From Poecilobothrus nobilitatus (Eukaryota; Arthropoda; Insecta; Diptera; Dolichopodidae): a stretch of DNA of 64,000 bases. Below are positions 45,784-57,304 of the stretch, in pieces. A program made the position numbers and the translations under genes. The stretch lies in the NCBI GenBank assembly GCA_947095535.1, contig OX352772.1, positions 225,082,994-225,146,993 on the forward strand, in the 5' to 3' direction. The first letter of the stretch is position 1, and the number at the start of each line of letters is the position of its first letter. Under the pieces are notes generated by a model, which had not been told where the DNA came from, did no database searches, and was given only the letters and a program-made list of their open reading frames with translations.

Positions 45784-46447
45784 TTTTTTTTTTTTTTTTC
45801 TTTATTTATTTTCAAATTTATATCTTACTTACTGCTTACATTTTAATTCAAATCTACATAATTTAATTATAACTATTTCAAGTAATTTAATTTTATAGTA
45901 AAACATTTTTAAATATAAAGTAAATATAAACAGTTCCTATTTTTTTTTTTACCCAAGCCGAAGCCGTTGGGTTTTAAATGGTTAAAAATATTTCAAAAGT
46001 AATTTACAAGTTTTTAATTTTAATTTTCGCTCAATATTTATATATGTATTAAAATTTTTATTTTCGCACTCAATATTACTATATTATATAAATCTGCATT
46101 GTTTTCATCATGAAAGAGTATATTATTTTATTACAAATTATCATAGAATGGTGTAACAAAATTTCTGAATTGAATTAAGAAACCACAGTAACATACAATT
46201 TAGGCGGAATATATGATTTCAACAATTTTTTTTTATACAAGGATATGTTTTCAATTGATTTGATAACGTTCGGTAAATCATTAAATATTTTTAAACAATT
46301 AAAGAGACAATTTGTCTTTTGTTTATCAGTTTTAAATAATGATAAGTAAAAATTGCATTTATTGCGGGTGTTGTAGTTATGAATATATATATATTTTTGT
46401 AGTATAAAATTATGTTTGATTTTGTTATTTATTATTTTGAAAGCCAT
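45784..46447 (-). pseudogene. CR1-type LINE A, C-terminal piece (first tandem copy)
   Basis: Frame 46447-46175 (90 codons: KIINNKIKHNFILQKYIY, HNYNTRNKCNFYLSLF, LFNCLKIFNDLPN) is the C-terminal end of a CR1-type ORF2, followed by 3' UTR and A-tail (T-run 45784-45799). It lacks the RT part because the duplication breakpoint cuts at about 46569. It is a piece of the full LINE at 48.5-53.7 kb. Confidence 0.85.
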
Positions 46448-46931
46448 ATAAGTTTCGCGTTTATAAAGCCATAAGCAATATAAGTTTCGCGTTTACAGAT
46501 ATTTTCAAAACTGAGGTATTTTTGACAATAGATCATACTACAGGGATACAATATGGGTTACTTATGAATTATATTTAATTTTATTATACTTTACTTAATT
46601 TCATTTAATTTTGTTTAATTTCAATATTAATTAACTTACATCTATTTATTTACTTATTTTGATTTACATTTATTTAATTTAATTTTACTTTACTTCATTT
46701 TATTAATGTCATTATTGATTGACTTACATTTGCTATTAAACTTATACTTATTTTGAGTTCATTTTACTAATTTAATTCATTTTTTTGATTTATTTAAATG
46801 CTTAGTTTTTACTTATATTAATTTAATTTCATTATATTTTACTTTCATAACTTCATTTAATTTTATAATCAATTGACTTTATAATAATATGAATGTTGAT
46901 TTTATTATCAATAATTTAACCTTCAAAAAAA

Positions 46932-48498
46932 ATTTTTTTTTTTAATTGACTGCTAGTAACATGCATTTAATCTTATATTTAAGTTCTAAAACTTTATCAA
47001 TAGCCTTAAAAATTTCCGGGAGTTCTTTATACGCCTTTAAGGAATGAAATAAGCAATAATTAATTTGATTATTGGTTCTAAAAAGTGATAAAAAAAAGTT
47101 TCTTCTATTCAGAATAAAATTATGTTTTATTTGATTATTTATTATTTTATAAGCAAGAAGCTAGAGTTCAAGTTTACCTATATTCTTCAGACTAAGATAC
47201 TGACTAGTATATAACATGCTCGTTGGATGCCGAATTGGAAGTTGCCGAATAAGTTTAATGCACTTTTTATGTAATGTCTCTAACTTGATCATATAAACTT
47301 GGGAAGCTCTATTTCAAATGGCATTAAGGTAGCAGATATGCGATTTGATGTAAGATGAGTAAATAGTATATAAAGCTTCAAACGACAGATAGTTTCTCAG
47401 TCGTTTCAATTATCACAAAATGAAGATATAAGGTGCTATGTTTTGGCTATATGTTCTATATAGTTATTCCAGCTGAATTTGATATCAAGTATCAATTTTA
47501 AATAATTGAAATTATGTACATCTTCAATAATTACATTTCTGTATAGAAAATTTGGTCTGGCCATTGAGTTTTAAACGAGTCATATCATCTATGTAAATTT
47601 TGAAAAGGTCTGGACCCAATATAGAGCATTGGAGAACGTCTTTGACAATTAATTTCTCCGTGCTACAAATGTCTGCTATGCGACCTGCCTTCGATTTCGT
47701 AGATATGATTTATTATTCCAACCGAATGTTTGAAAAACTAAGTTTTGAAAGCTTGTATAGTAAAGTATCATAATCAACACAATCAAAAGCCTTTTGCAAG
47801 TCTAAAAAGATAGAACTTACGTATTTTCCTATATCTCTATTTTTTGAAATAAAGTTAGTTAAACTTAGGAAGGCAACGGTTGTATTAAATCTTTTTTTAA
47901 ATCCGTATTGCTCTTCGCTTAATATAGTATTATTATCCATGAAAGTGTTTAATCTGTTTTTAATAATAATTTCAAAGATTTTCGAGAAGGCTGGTAAAAT
48001 AGAAATAGGTCGATAATTTGAGCAACTGGTTTTATTACTATTTTTAAAAATTGGAGTTACAATGGCAGTTTTAAGATTTTTTGGGAAAATACCTGAAATG
48101 ATTTGTTGATAAATTCTACTAATATGGGACACAATTGTTCAGAAAATTTCTTAATGAATGAATTGTATCAGATGTTATCATATTCTGTAGCTGCCGTCAA
48201 ATTTAGGGAATTGATTGTTAATCTGACTTCCTCAATGTTCGTTGGTTCTAAATGAAAATTGGAAAAGATGTTGCGACTGGATTGATTCATATAAGAATAG
48301 TCAATGTTATTATCCGGTAGGTATATTAATTTCTTTAGTTATGTAAACAAAGAAGTTATTAAAAGCCTCGGAAATATCTTTTTCATAATTCTGACATATG
48401 ACTCTGATATGATTTTTCGAATCATACATCATACAGACATTTCGGATCTTGAAGGGCAATTCACGTCACCGAATCTGGAAATAACACGGTCTGGAAAC
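46932..48498 (-). mobile_element. CR1-type LINE fragment B (second tandem copy)
   Basis: Same content as 44217-45783, shifted by 2,715 bp. RT frame 48132-47713 differs from the first copy by one residue (KNSNK for KNGNK). A-tail is the T-run at 46933-46943. It also lacks the FADD box. Confidence 0.88.
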
Positions 48499-48889
48499 TT
48501 TTTTTTTTTTTTTTCTTTATTTATTTTCAAATTTATATCTTACTTACTGCTTACATTTTAATTCAAATCTACATAATTTAATTATAACTATTTCAAGTAA
48601 TTTAATTTTATAGTAAAACATTTTTAAATATAAAGTAAATATAAACAGTTCCTATTTTTTTTTTTACCCAAGCCGAAGCCGTTGGGTTTTAAATGGTTAA
48701 AAATATTTCAAAAGTAATTTACAAGTTTTTAATTTTAATTTTCGCTCAATATTTATATATGTATTAAAATTTTTATTTTCGCACTCAATATTACTATATT
48801 ATATAAATCTGCATTGTTTTCATCATGAAAGAGTATATTATTTTATTACAAATTATCATAGAATGGTGTAACAAAATTTCTGAATTGAA

Positions 48890-49162
48890 TTAAGAAACCA
48901 CAGTAACATACAATTTAGGCGGAATATATGATTTCAACAATTTTTTTTTATACAAGGATAGGTTTTCAATTGATTTGATAACGTTCGGTAAATCATTAAA
49001 TATTTTTAAACAATTAAAGAGACAATTTGTCTTTTGTTTATCAGTTTTAAATAATGATAAGTAAAAATTGCATTTATTGCGGGTGTTGTAGTTATGAATA
49101 TATATATATTTTTGTAGTATAAAATTATGTTTGATTTTGTTATTTATTATTTTGAAAGCCAT
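48890..49162 (-). pseudogene. CR1-type LINE A ORF2: C-terminus (second tandem copy)
   Basis: 90-codon frame continuing from the thumb after a frame change. It is the same as 46447-46175 except for one residue (ENLSLYK versus ENISLYK). Followed by about 375 bp of 3' UTR and the A-tail. Confidence 0.85.
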
Positions 49163-49272
49163 ATAAGTTTCGCGTTTATAAAGCCATAAGCAATATAAGT
49201 TTCGCGTTTACAGATATTTTCAAAACTGAGGTATTTTTGACAATAGATCATACTACAGGGATACAATATGGG

Positions 49273-50941
49273 TTACTTATGAATTATTTTGATCGATTTT
49301 TTTATTAGAATTTCAATTCTTTTCAGGTGAATTTGTGATGCGCCACTCCAAATTGGATTAACATAAACTACATTAGACAAAATATACGAAGAATATATTA
49401 CAAAAAGTGTTTTCTTATCAAAAAAATAACTTAACCTTCTTAAGATAAATACATATGGTGAAATTTTTTTACAAACATAATTAATATGCTCTTCCCATTT
49501 GATTCTGAAGTCAACAACAAGACCTAAATAATTATGACTCCTCACTACATCTATTTTTAAATTTCTATATTGGAAAATAAGTTCATGAAATATTTTGTTC
49601 TCATTTTGTTCTCAATTTTGTTTTTTTACATTAAGTAATAATTTATTCTTATGGAGAAATTCTTCGATTACTGCGAGATCTTCTAATATTGAATTTTTCA
49701 ACTCAGATTCATTGCTTTTTGAATATTTAATGACTGCGTTATCCGCAAAGAGTAATGGAATTACATTTAAGTTAAGATGTGCAAGGTCATCAATGTACAA
49801 TTTAAAAAAAACAGGACCTAATATTGAACCTGTGGCACGCCTTTCTTTATTGTTTCAATTTGACTTATGGAATTACCAATGCGGACACATTGCGATCTTT
49901 TTTTTAGATATGATTCAAAGAATTTTAGTTGTTCAGGAGAAAAGTTCAGGCAAGACAATTTATGTAGTAAAATGTCATGATCGACACAATTGAATGCCTT
50001 TTGCATATCAATAAAGGTACAAGCAGTGAATTTATCATTATCCGTGCTCTTAGTAATAAATTCATTCAGAGATAGACAAGCGAATGCTTGAGTTCTTTTC
50101 AAATCCGTATTGCTCCGGGTGCAATATATTATTGAGATGTATAAAGGATGTTAATCTGTTTACCGTAATTTTTTCAAAAATTTTTGAAAGTGAACTTAAC
50201 ACCGATATTGGCCTATAATTCAAAGTATGGTGGCGTCACCAGCTTTATAAATATGTGTAACAATTGCTTTTTTAAGGCAATGAGGAAAGTTACATATTTT
50301 AAAACTTTGGTTAATAAATTTCACCAAAATAGGTGCCAATGTCCCTGCAAACACCTTAATAAATTTTGTCGAAATGCCATCGTACCCCGTTGCAGCAGAC
50401 GATTTTAAGGAATAAATGGTCGTATTAACTTCATCTATATTTGTTGAACTAAGATCAAAATTAGCATGCAGGTTACGAAGAAACAAATTTAAGTAATGAT
50501 AATCAATGTTACCAATTGGTATATCGAGATTATCCGTTATTGTCGTAAATGTATTATTCATTATTTCAGCTATTTCTTCCGGCGGTTTTCATGGTTAATA
50601 ATGTTTACAGTATTATTAATAGTTTGGTCACTAGTATTCAACATTACGGATTTATATATTCCTCATAATTTTTTAGGGTTTCCTGGATCTTTCCTGATTT
50701 GTTCAGAGTAAAACATCGTTTTAGCAGTAATAATCAGCTTCTTTACTTTTCCCCTCGATGTGTTGTATACTTCAGCAATACGTGGATTATGAGGATATTT
50801 TTTTTTAAATTTCCCGAATGAATCACGAATTTTCATCATTTGTAATATTTCCTCAGTCATCCACTCATGTTTCTTTTTAAATTTTTTTACCGGAAGAATA
50901 CAAGTATATTTCTTGACTAATTGAGTTAATATTTCAACCAC
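49273..50941 (-). pseudogene. CR1-type LINE A ORF2: linker, reverse transcriptase, thumb
   Basis: Frame 50941-50663 is the basic linker (KKHEWMTEEILQMMKIRDSF). Frame 50561-50220 enters RT (SSAATGYDGISTKFIK, LKKAIVTHIYKAGD). NYRPISVLSS-type sequence follows out of frame at about 50215. Frame 50102-49818 has FACLSLNEF, FIDMQKAFNCVDHDILL and KKGVPQ. Frame 49800-49612 has LLFADNAVIKYSK, where the catalytic FADD is changed to FADN. Frame 49545-49273 is the thumb (NYLGLVVDFRIKWEEHI, VYVNPIWSGASQIHLKRIE). Confidence 0.9.
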
Positions 50942-51019
50942 TTCATCAAAAGTTTCATAAGAGCTCAGACTATTCCATATTTGATCTTTAGTTAAGCCCT
51001 CATAATTTAATACAGTTTT

Positions 51020-51777
51020 TGTATTGATTAAGGTTTCTTTAAGAGGATTTAGATGAACACTAATAAAAACATTTGATGGTCAGATAAATTGGTATCCGCG
51101 ATATGAAAAAAATACTCGTAATTTTGCATATCAGTAATTAAATGATCAATGACAGTTTTTGACATGATACCGACTCTTGTTTCGAACTCTGGTTTTGTCT
51201 GGTTACATATGGAAAACCCATTTCTCAAAAGAATATTACAATAGAAACGTACATCCCTATCATTTTCATTTAATAAATTAATGTTAAAATCACCTACTAT
51301 TATAAAATTTTTATTTGAAAGAGTAATTTCGTCAAATTTATTTATAAAGCCATCTATTTTTGTGTAATGAGATCTGAGACGCAATAATATTGATGTTTAA
51401 TTTTAATAATTTAACAATCAAAAAACTCAATTGATAATACTCTGTTTCAGTTACTATTGCACTACTTATAGAATTCTGCACAAATATTGCAACACCTCCG
51501 TAAGAATCTTCTCTATTAGAAAAATATGCAGTATATCCTGGTAAATTAAAAAAAAATTTTTTTTTTCTTCTTTCAACTATATTTCCGATAATAAAATAAT
51601 ATGCGCATCGCATTTATATGAAGCTATTAAAGATTCAATTTCAAACAATTTTTTCCTTAAACTTTGTATGTTAAGATAAACTATATTAAAAATTTTTTTA
51701 TAACTATGCAATATATTTTCGAATGACCCTGTAAAATTTTGTATTTTCATACCATAATGAAGACTTGTCACATTCAT
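51020..51777 (-). pseudogene. CR1-type LINE A ORF2: endonuclease
   Basis: Starts at 51777. The first frame has YLNIQSLRKKLFEIESL and IILLSEI (catalytic Glu region). Frame 51613-51338 gives the middle (GYTAYFSNREDSYGGVAIFV). Frame 51384-51049 holds IIVGDFNINLLNENDRDV (GDFN motif) and TNLSDHQMF (SDH His). APE-type endonuclease. Frames shift near 51590 and 51380. Confidence 0.88.
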
Positions 51778-51789
51778 TGTAAAAAATTG

Positions 51790-52810
51790 TAAAAAAACCG
51801 TAATAATATGTTAAGATAATGTAATGCTAATGAAGAAATTATAAAGACAATAAAACCTATTACAATTGTTGTTATAATAATTTTTGACTAGTATACAATA
51901 ATTTCTGTTCATCAAGGCGTATAGATTAAATTTAATTTTAAATATTAATTGTGTAATATTATAATTGTGTAGTGTAAATTTTTTATAAATTCTAGTATAA
52001 TTTAATTTTATGTTTTTAAATTTAAGAAAAAATATGATAAGTTTTATAATAAAAGTAAATATAATAATAAAAATTATTAAAAGCAATTTAGATTTATACA
52101 ATGAAGATTTATATATTGAAGCAATTATATAGTAAAGTAAAGTGCAAATATATTTAAAGCTTAAAATAAATTTAAAATCCTTATTATATGTTAATTCTAA
52201 GTTTATAATATTAGAAAAAATTGATAATTTTAATAACAAAGTTAAAAATAATGAATTATTGTCAAAAATTAAAAACGTGTTTTCTTCTTTTGATGTTTTA
52301 GGTAAGAAAAAGAAAATTGTTGAGCAACAAAGTTTTGAGTGCAATTTGTTAATTTTAAAACATTGATGTTGATTGATAATATTATTAAAAAAACATTTGT
52401 CAGGCAAAATGTTTAGAAAAATAAATAATGTTTTTAGGTTATAAAAATTCAAAATAAGTTTACGTATTATTTCAAGTAATGTTTTACATAAAAAAAAGCA
52501 AAGTATTGAGCATAAAATTTTTGAGTGTAATTTGTTAATTAATGAATATTGATATTGATTGATAACGTATTTAAAAAAATATTTCAAAAAATATTTTTTT
52601 AAAAACAAAAATAAAAATTGGTTGGCAAAAAGTTTAGAAAAGTAAATAAAGTTCTTAGGTTGTAATCACAAATAAACTTACATACTACTTTAGATAATTT
52701 AATATAACAATTTTTTTTAATTAAGTTAAAATAAGAATAATAATTAAGTAAAAACTTTATGAATACTAATAATATCATTATATGAAGATATTTTATAAAC
52801 CTTACTTTCC
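51790..52810 (-). other. Inter-ORF region with 265-codon hydrophobic frame and ~187-bp repeats
   Basis: Frame 52608-51811 is open for 265 codons and very rich in Leu, Ile, Phe, Asn, Lys and Tyr, with several hydrophobic stretches. I recognise no family. The DNA holds imperfect ~187-bp direct repeats (caaaatgtttagaaaaataa at 52407 versus caaaaagtttagaaaagtaa at 52627; gagtgcaatttgttaatt at 52338 versus gagtgtaatttgttaatt at 52523). Extreme AT content makes a chance open frame on this strand plausible, but it sits exactly between ORF1 and ORF2 and starts 200 bp after ORF1. Confidence 0.55.
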
Positions 52811-52828
52811 TCCTTTTCTCCGGTTAGC

Positions 52829-53689
52829 TTAAATCGGTGTAGGTTGATGTTGAAAAAAAATTTGTTTGTTATCTTTGCCAATATTCAATTCAGAAGTAAA
52901 TATATGTTTAAATTTCTTTTTAGTATCCATAAATTCTTCCTTCGATTTATTTGTTTTTAGTTCTAAAAGGTATAGTTCATTGGTTGCCTTTGTATTTTTG
53001 TTCCATAGTGGCCTTACATTAGAAATATCTGCAACAGTTATTTTGGACTTAATTTTTTCCCCTATTTTCAGGATTATTTCTTTTGGATTATCCAAATTAT
53101 TAGGAAGACCTGCTACAACAATGTTATTTCTGATTTTATCTTGGGATATTTCATTATGTAATCCTTCCATTTTGTTTATTTTATATTCTAGTTCACAATT
53201 TTTCTCTTCGACACTAGCCAATTGTTTTTTAATTCTATATTATCTCTTTTTATCTCTTTATTTTGCTCTATCAAATCATCCAGTTGATCTGAATTAAATT
53301 TCTGGGATTTTCGGATGTCAATTACTACATTTGCAAGTTTTTTCAGAAATGCAGCTAAAGTTTTATCCAAAATAAAGTTTTGAAAATCAAAGGCAGATAG
53401 TTCATCAACAGAATCAATGATTTCTGAGATGTCATGTTGCTCTATAATTTTGCCAGCATCAGAACTACCTTCATTTACAATTACATCAACTTCATCAATT
53501 ATTGTTACATTAGTAAGGACATACCTTACACGTCCAACTTACTCTTCTGGAAATTACGTCCTTGTAAGTTGTCTCGCTGATTCCAGCACATTTCAGGTGA
53601 TGCGGTGCCTGACATGGTCCATTACAAATTAATCCAATGTTTCTTGATGTAAAATTTTTTTTGCAAATAATACATTGATTTTTGCTCAT
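52829..53689 (-). pseudogene. CR1-type LINE A ORF1: PHD finger and coiled coil
   Basis: Starts at the ATG complementary to 53687-53689. Residues 6-58 are a PHD-like finger: CIICKK, CNGPCQAPHHLKC, WTCKVC, followed by a stop at about 53508. Frame 53370-53188 and frame 53221-52829 add a coiled coil (NSDQLDDLIEQNKEIKRDNI; CELEYKINKMEGLHNEI) and the C-terminal domain with NNIVVAGLPNNLDNPKEI and HQPTPI. It is related to the isolated copy at 37212-36116. It would bind and chaperone the LINE RNA. Broken by at least three frame changes. Confidence 0.82.
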
Positions 53690-53997
53690 ATTGCTTCTTT
53701 TGTGTTTTTGATGGCGAGAAAAGACAGTTTATATGAAGAATAAAACTTAAGTTTTTTTTTTGTTGTAATTTAATAATACGCGGTGATTCCGAAAAATTTA
53801 TTATTTATCAATTTATTTTCAACAAAAATTATTAAGAATTTATAAATTATTTTAATAAATATTGTTCTTAAATAATTAATTTTATCCGAGCGAAATTTTA
53901 GTCACTTATTACTTTGACAGTTTACTTTAATTTTTCTTTAACTTTGACAGTTTACTTTAACTTTGTATGCAGTAATTACAGTGTTTCTCTGGCTTTA

Positions 53998-54876
53998 AGT
54001 CACGTAGCCCCATCTTGCTGAAACCACATGCCCTCAGTATCAATATTTTCCAGTTTTGGTCATAAAAAAGTTGTGATTATGTACCGTATGTGATCTGGTA
54101 TCGTTAACGATTATGCCTCTTCCAGCATCATTTTCGAAAAAGTACGGACCAATCACACCACCAGACCACAATCCACACCAAACAGTGACTCTTTGTGGAT
54201 GCGTTGGCTTCTCTTGAATCACGCGAGGGTTTTCCTTTCCCCAAATACGGCAGTTTTGTTTCTTAACTTAGCCACCGATCTCGAAATATTCGTCGTCCGA
54301 AAAGATGATTTTTTTTTGAAAAATCGTCGTTTTGTTCCAGTATCCAATTGGCAAAGTTCCGACGAATAGAACGATCTCGTGGCAGCAATTCTTGTGTCAA
54401 TTGAACTTTGTAGGCCTTCAACGGTAAATCTTTGTGCATAATACGTCATACAGTTGACTCAGAAAGTCCCAATTGTTGTGATCGCCGATAAATTGACATG
54501 GTGGGGTCAGCTGTAACACTATCACTCACATCATCAATATTTTCTTGTGAACGACCGGCACATGCATACTGATGTCTTCTCGATCTTGTACTGCATCAGT
54601 TTCTTGAAATTTCCGCAAAATATTATAAATTTGTTGCTCAGTTGGACGATTATGTCGACCATAAACATCGCGTAATTTGCGAAATATATTTCTTACAGAA
54701 CGACCATTTTGATAAAATAATTTAATAATTTCAACTCGTTGTTGTAATGTAGACGACTCCATTTTTATAAATGGCAAACCTTCAACTGTCAAAATGACAT
54801 ATAATATGTGTGCGTTCAATATTTGAAGTGTCTTACACAGGTGCGTACTTTTGAAAACTCAATTTGAAAGACCCTT
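53998..54876 (-). mobile_element. Tc1/mariner-type transposase, 3'-truncated
   Basis: The right edge looks like a terminal repeat (minus: AGGGTCTTTCAAATTGAG), next to TATATA. The frame from the ATG at about 54762 has an N-terminal helix-turn-helix (LQQRVEIIKLFYQNGRSV, LRDVYGRHNRPTEQQI). After several breaks come SDDEYFEIGG-like (first catalytic Asp region, about 54305) and NCRIWGKENPRVIQEKP, running into frame 54222-54040 (HPQRVTVWCGLWSGGVIGPY, FFENDAG). Just after a GHVVSARWGYVT-like end the element stops at about 53998. That is where the third catalytic Asp (QDGA region) would lie, so the C-terminus and left terminal repeat are lost. Confidence 0.85.
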
Positions 54877-54888
54877 TATATATAAAAA

Positions 54889-55085
54889 TAATCCATAATT
54901 TTCATTAGAGTTAGAATATTATTTTTATTTTCAGTTAATTGTGTACTGTTTTTTATTAATAAACTTAACTCATCAACAAGTTCATCAAAGTCATCATATG
55001 TATTAAGGTGCCGCCAAATATTGTTACTACTAATAATCGAGTAGTTCAGAATAGTTTTATATTGTGTTTTACTACTAGTAGATAG
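54889..55085 (-). pseudogene. CR1-type LINE fragment C
   Basis: On minus, about 55070-54900 reads YKTILNYSIISSNNIWRHL and DFDELVDELSLLI, similar to the pre-RT linker of LINE A at about 51030-50930 (NTKTVLNYEGLTKDQIW, FDEVVEIL). A short fragment, bounded on the left by the mariner-type end. Confidence 0.7.
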
Positions 55086-56100
55086 GTAGGCACTTGGGCC
55101 AGACAGGGCATTAGGTCAAGGTCAGCCGGAAGTAAATCAAACCGTAATTAGGTCAGATAGAAAGTAGGTTAAAGTCATTAAAGTAGGTCGCATAGGCTGC
55201 GGCGACCGTCAGACAAGTCTTGTTGTTTATAAGGATTGTATACTTGTTTTAAGTAATAGGTAAACATGGAAATAGTGCTTTTTCTATGCTTGCAATTTTG
55301 AGATGAATTTATTTTTTGTTTTTTTTTTTCGTTTTTGTTTTATGAAGTATTTAAAGAAGAGTAAAGAAAAGCCATTAATTAATTGTTATGTAAGAATGTT
55401 GCAAAAAGAATATGAATAAAAGGAAAAAACCGGAAATCAAAAATATCTAACGTGGTGCAGGTTTACTTCTTATTCATGTATACTTGGCTTAAGTAATAGG
55501 CGTATATGAAAAGTAGAAAGAAAAAATGGTTGATAAATGTAAAAAGAAAAAAACGTACAAGATTTATTTACATGTTCAAAAATTTTTTATTTAACTAGAA
55601 ATATTTTACAATTTTATAGAAATCTGAGTTGAAAGAATTTTACGAGGATCAAATGTTATTTTTTCTATACATCTTTGAAATCTAATTCTGTATATAAATT
55701 TGAAAAATCTTAATTTAATATTTTTTCTATGCAAAAAAATATGATAGGAGTTGGAACATCATATATTTCATACATAGAAAAACAAATGATATGCGACTAT
55801 AAAGTTTTTCTACTACCAACACGTTTTCAAAACTTTTATGGATAGTGTACAATTTATTCCAATTATTAAACCAGGTATGTTTTTTATATACACAGATATA
55901 ATTGAGCCGCAAAAAGTAGGTGTTTAAGATCTATTAACAAACAAAATGCTTTCACTGATACTGTATAAGAATTCAGTAATATTTAATATTGTAATGTGGA
56001 GAAATCATTTAATAACATTTCATTACTTTTATGTGATAAATATAAAATAAACTTTTCCAATAGTTCAATTCCAACAAAAATTGTATTACATTTAAAAAAA
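55086..56100. other. Spacer with a GC-richer island and short repeat
   Basis: 55086-55230 is clearly richer in G and C than its surroundings (gggccagacagggcattagg, gctgcggcgaccgtcagac), with no frame. acttgttttaagtaatagg at 55239 and acttggcttaagtaatagg at 55485 are a direct repeat. The rest, to 56100, is AT-rich; the minus frame 55727-55912 has no recognisable motif. Confidence 0.5.
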
Positions 56101-56129
56101 AAGTATAAATAAACTATTGAATTTGTTTC

Positions 56130-57266
56130 ACTAGGTCATGGCGATACATACAGAGATTTGTCTTCTACATTGCGATTAAAAGTACAGATCTTAGAGAAAG
56201 ATGGAACACATTGGAATAATGATAAAACTGCTGTTAATAACATTTTATATTCTTTAATAAAACAATGTAATGTTCAATTAAGTGGCAAAAATATAACACC
56301 ATCTGATGCAAATTATTATTATAGAGCTTATATTGAATCATTATTAAAGTATGGTACAGATGCTGCTGCAACTCATTTAGAATGTGAAGGATGGATTTTA
56401 GATAAAGCAAATATAGCTAAATCTGATAATAATGGATCAAAAGAGCGCGAAAAATTGTATCATAATAGCAGTATAGTAGAATTTATGGGTAAACTACACG
56501 TAGATATGTTTAATCAACCTAGTCTATTTATAAATAATGTTGATATTCGTAAGCTTAGTTTTAACACTTGAAAAACCAAATTTTTATCTTTTTGCAGACG
56601 ATTCTGGTGAATCACAATTAAAAATTAAAGAAGCCACGCTATTTATGAGGCATGTTACCGTTAATCCAAGCGTGCTGTTAGTACAAAATACTGTTCTTGG
56701 GAAATCCAATGCCAAAAATAAAAATAAACGCGTTGAAGTAAAAAGTTTTACAATTCTAATGAGCATTTAATCAATTTTGCTTCACAATGTCTTCACTAGG
56801 CAGTTACCAAAAACAATCATTTTTTGCATGACAGAAAATGTGGGTTACTCTGCAAACAGGTAAAAAAACCCATATAATTTTAAACATTTTGATATTTGAT
56901 CACAATTTATATTTTATGTAAATGGAGTGCAAATTCCTAACACTGCAATTGAAACTAGTTTCTCAGAGGAGAATAATTGTCATAACTGTGCGTATCACAC
57001 ACTTTTTTAGGTACAGGAATATATAACGATAAAGGTCATCATTTGACGAAAACTATGTTTAGTAATGGATTTTTTATACTAGCCTTTGATTTAACTGCAG
57101 ATGCATCAAGAAAATAAGTATGTCAAGGTCTACTTAATCAGGGTACAATTAGAATTGATGGAAGGTTAACAAAACCATTTCCTTCTACTCTAACAGCTAT
57201 TGTTTACGGAGAATTTGGTGCAAGCATACAAATTGATAAAAATCGAAATATATTCACAAATCTATA
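56130..57266 (+). pseudogene. Polinton/Maverick major capsid protein relic
   Basis: Begins out of an upstream frame with GHGDTYRDLSSTLRLKVQI, the usual start of the double jelly-roll capsid of insect Mavericks. Frame 56158-56571 continues with YYYRAYIESLLKYGTDAA, GKLHVDMFNQPSLFINNVDI. Frame 56537-56770 has EATLFMRHVTVNPSVLL and RVEVKSFTI. The C-terminal part (to a stop at 57264-57266) is seen in pieces: VNGVQIPN, FDLTADASR, LRID-type IRIDGRLTKPF, VYGEFGASIQIDKNRN. Order and spacing match the family. Multiple breaks (about 56560, 56770, 56860, 57117). It forms virus-like capsids in related elements. Described only. Confidence 0.85.
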
Positions 57267-57304
57267 AATATAATATTGAAACATGTATTTGAATATTCAA
57301 CAAG

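Larger units (their letters stand above)
43855..49284. repeat. 2,715-bp tandem duplication
   Basis: 43855-46569 and 46570-49284 are direct copies at an exact offset of 2,715 bp. I saw only two differences on reading (ttaccattttta versus ttactattttta at 45326/48041; ggatatgtt versus ggataggtt at 46244/48959). Each unit holds: an AT-rich left part, a 5'-truncated CR1-type LINE (call it B), the A-tail of a second CR1-type LINE (A), and A's 3' UTR and C-terminal coding. The junction at about 46566-46576 (gaattatattta) has only short shared bases. Very recent duplication, or possibly an assembly artefact. Confidence 0.93.
48499..53970 (-). mobile_element. CR1-type LINE A, almost full length
   Basis: Minus-strand LINE from a 5' region near 53970 to an A-tail (T-run 48499-48514): PHD-type ORF1 (53689-52829), an inter-ORF region with internal repeats (52810-51790), ORF2 endonuclease (51777-51020), linker (51010-50663), RT (50561-49600), thumb (49545-49273), C-terminus (49162-48890), 3' UTR. 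PHD-coiled-coil ORF1 and NYRPIS/KAFDCVDHD-type RT place it in the CR1 group (CR1/Kiri/Daphne-like). Multiple frame changes; inactive. The left 790 bp are inside the 2,715-bp tandem duplication. Confidence 0.9.

Noticed and set aside
45589..45846. 85-codon plus frame, also at 48304-48561
   Set aside because: Antisense to the pre-RT part of CR1-type LINE B; duplicated only because the tandem unit is duplicated.
55086..55230. CpG island or promoter of a host gene
   Set aside because: No adjoining open frame or splice-consistent gene was found on either strand; reported only as a composition anomaly.
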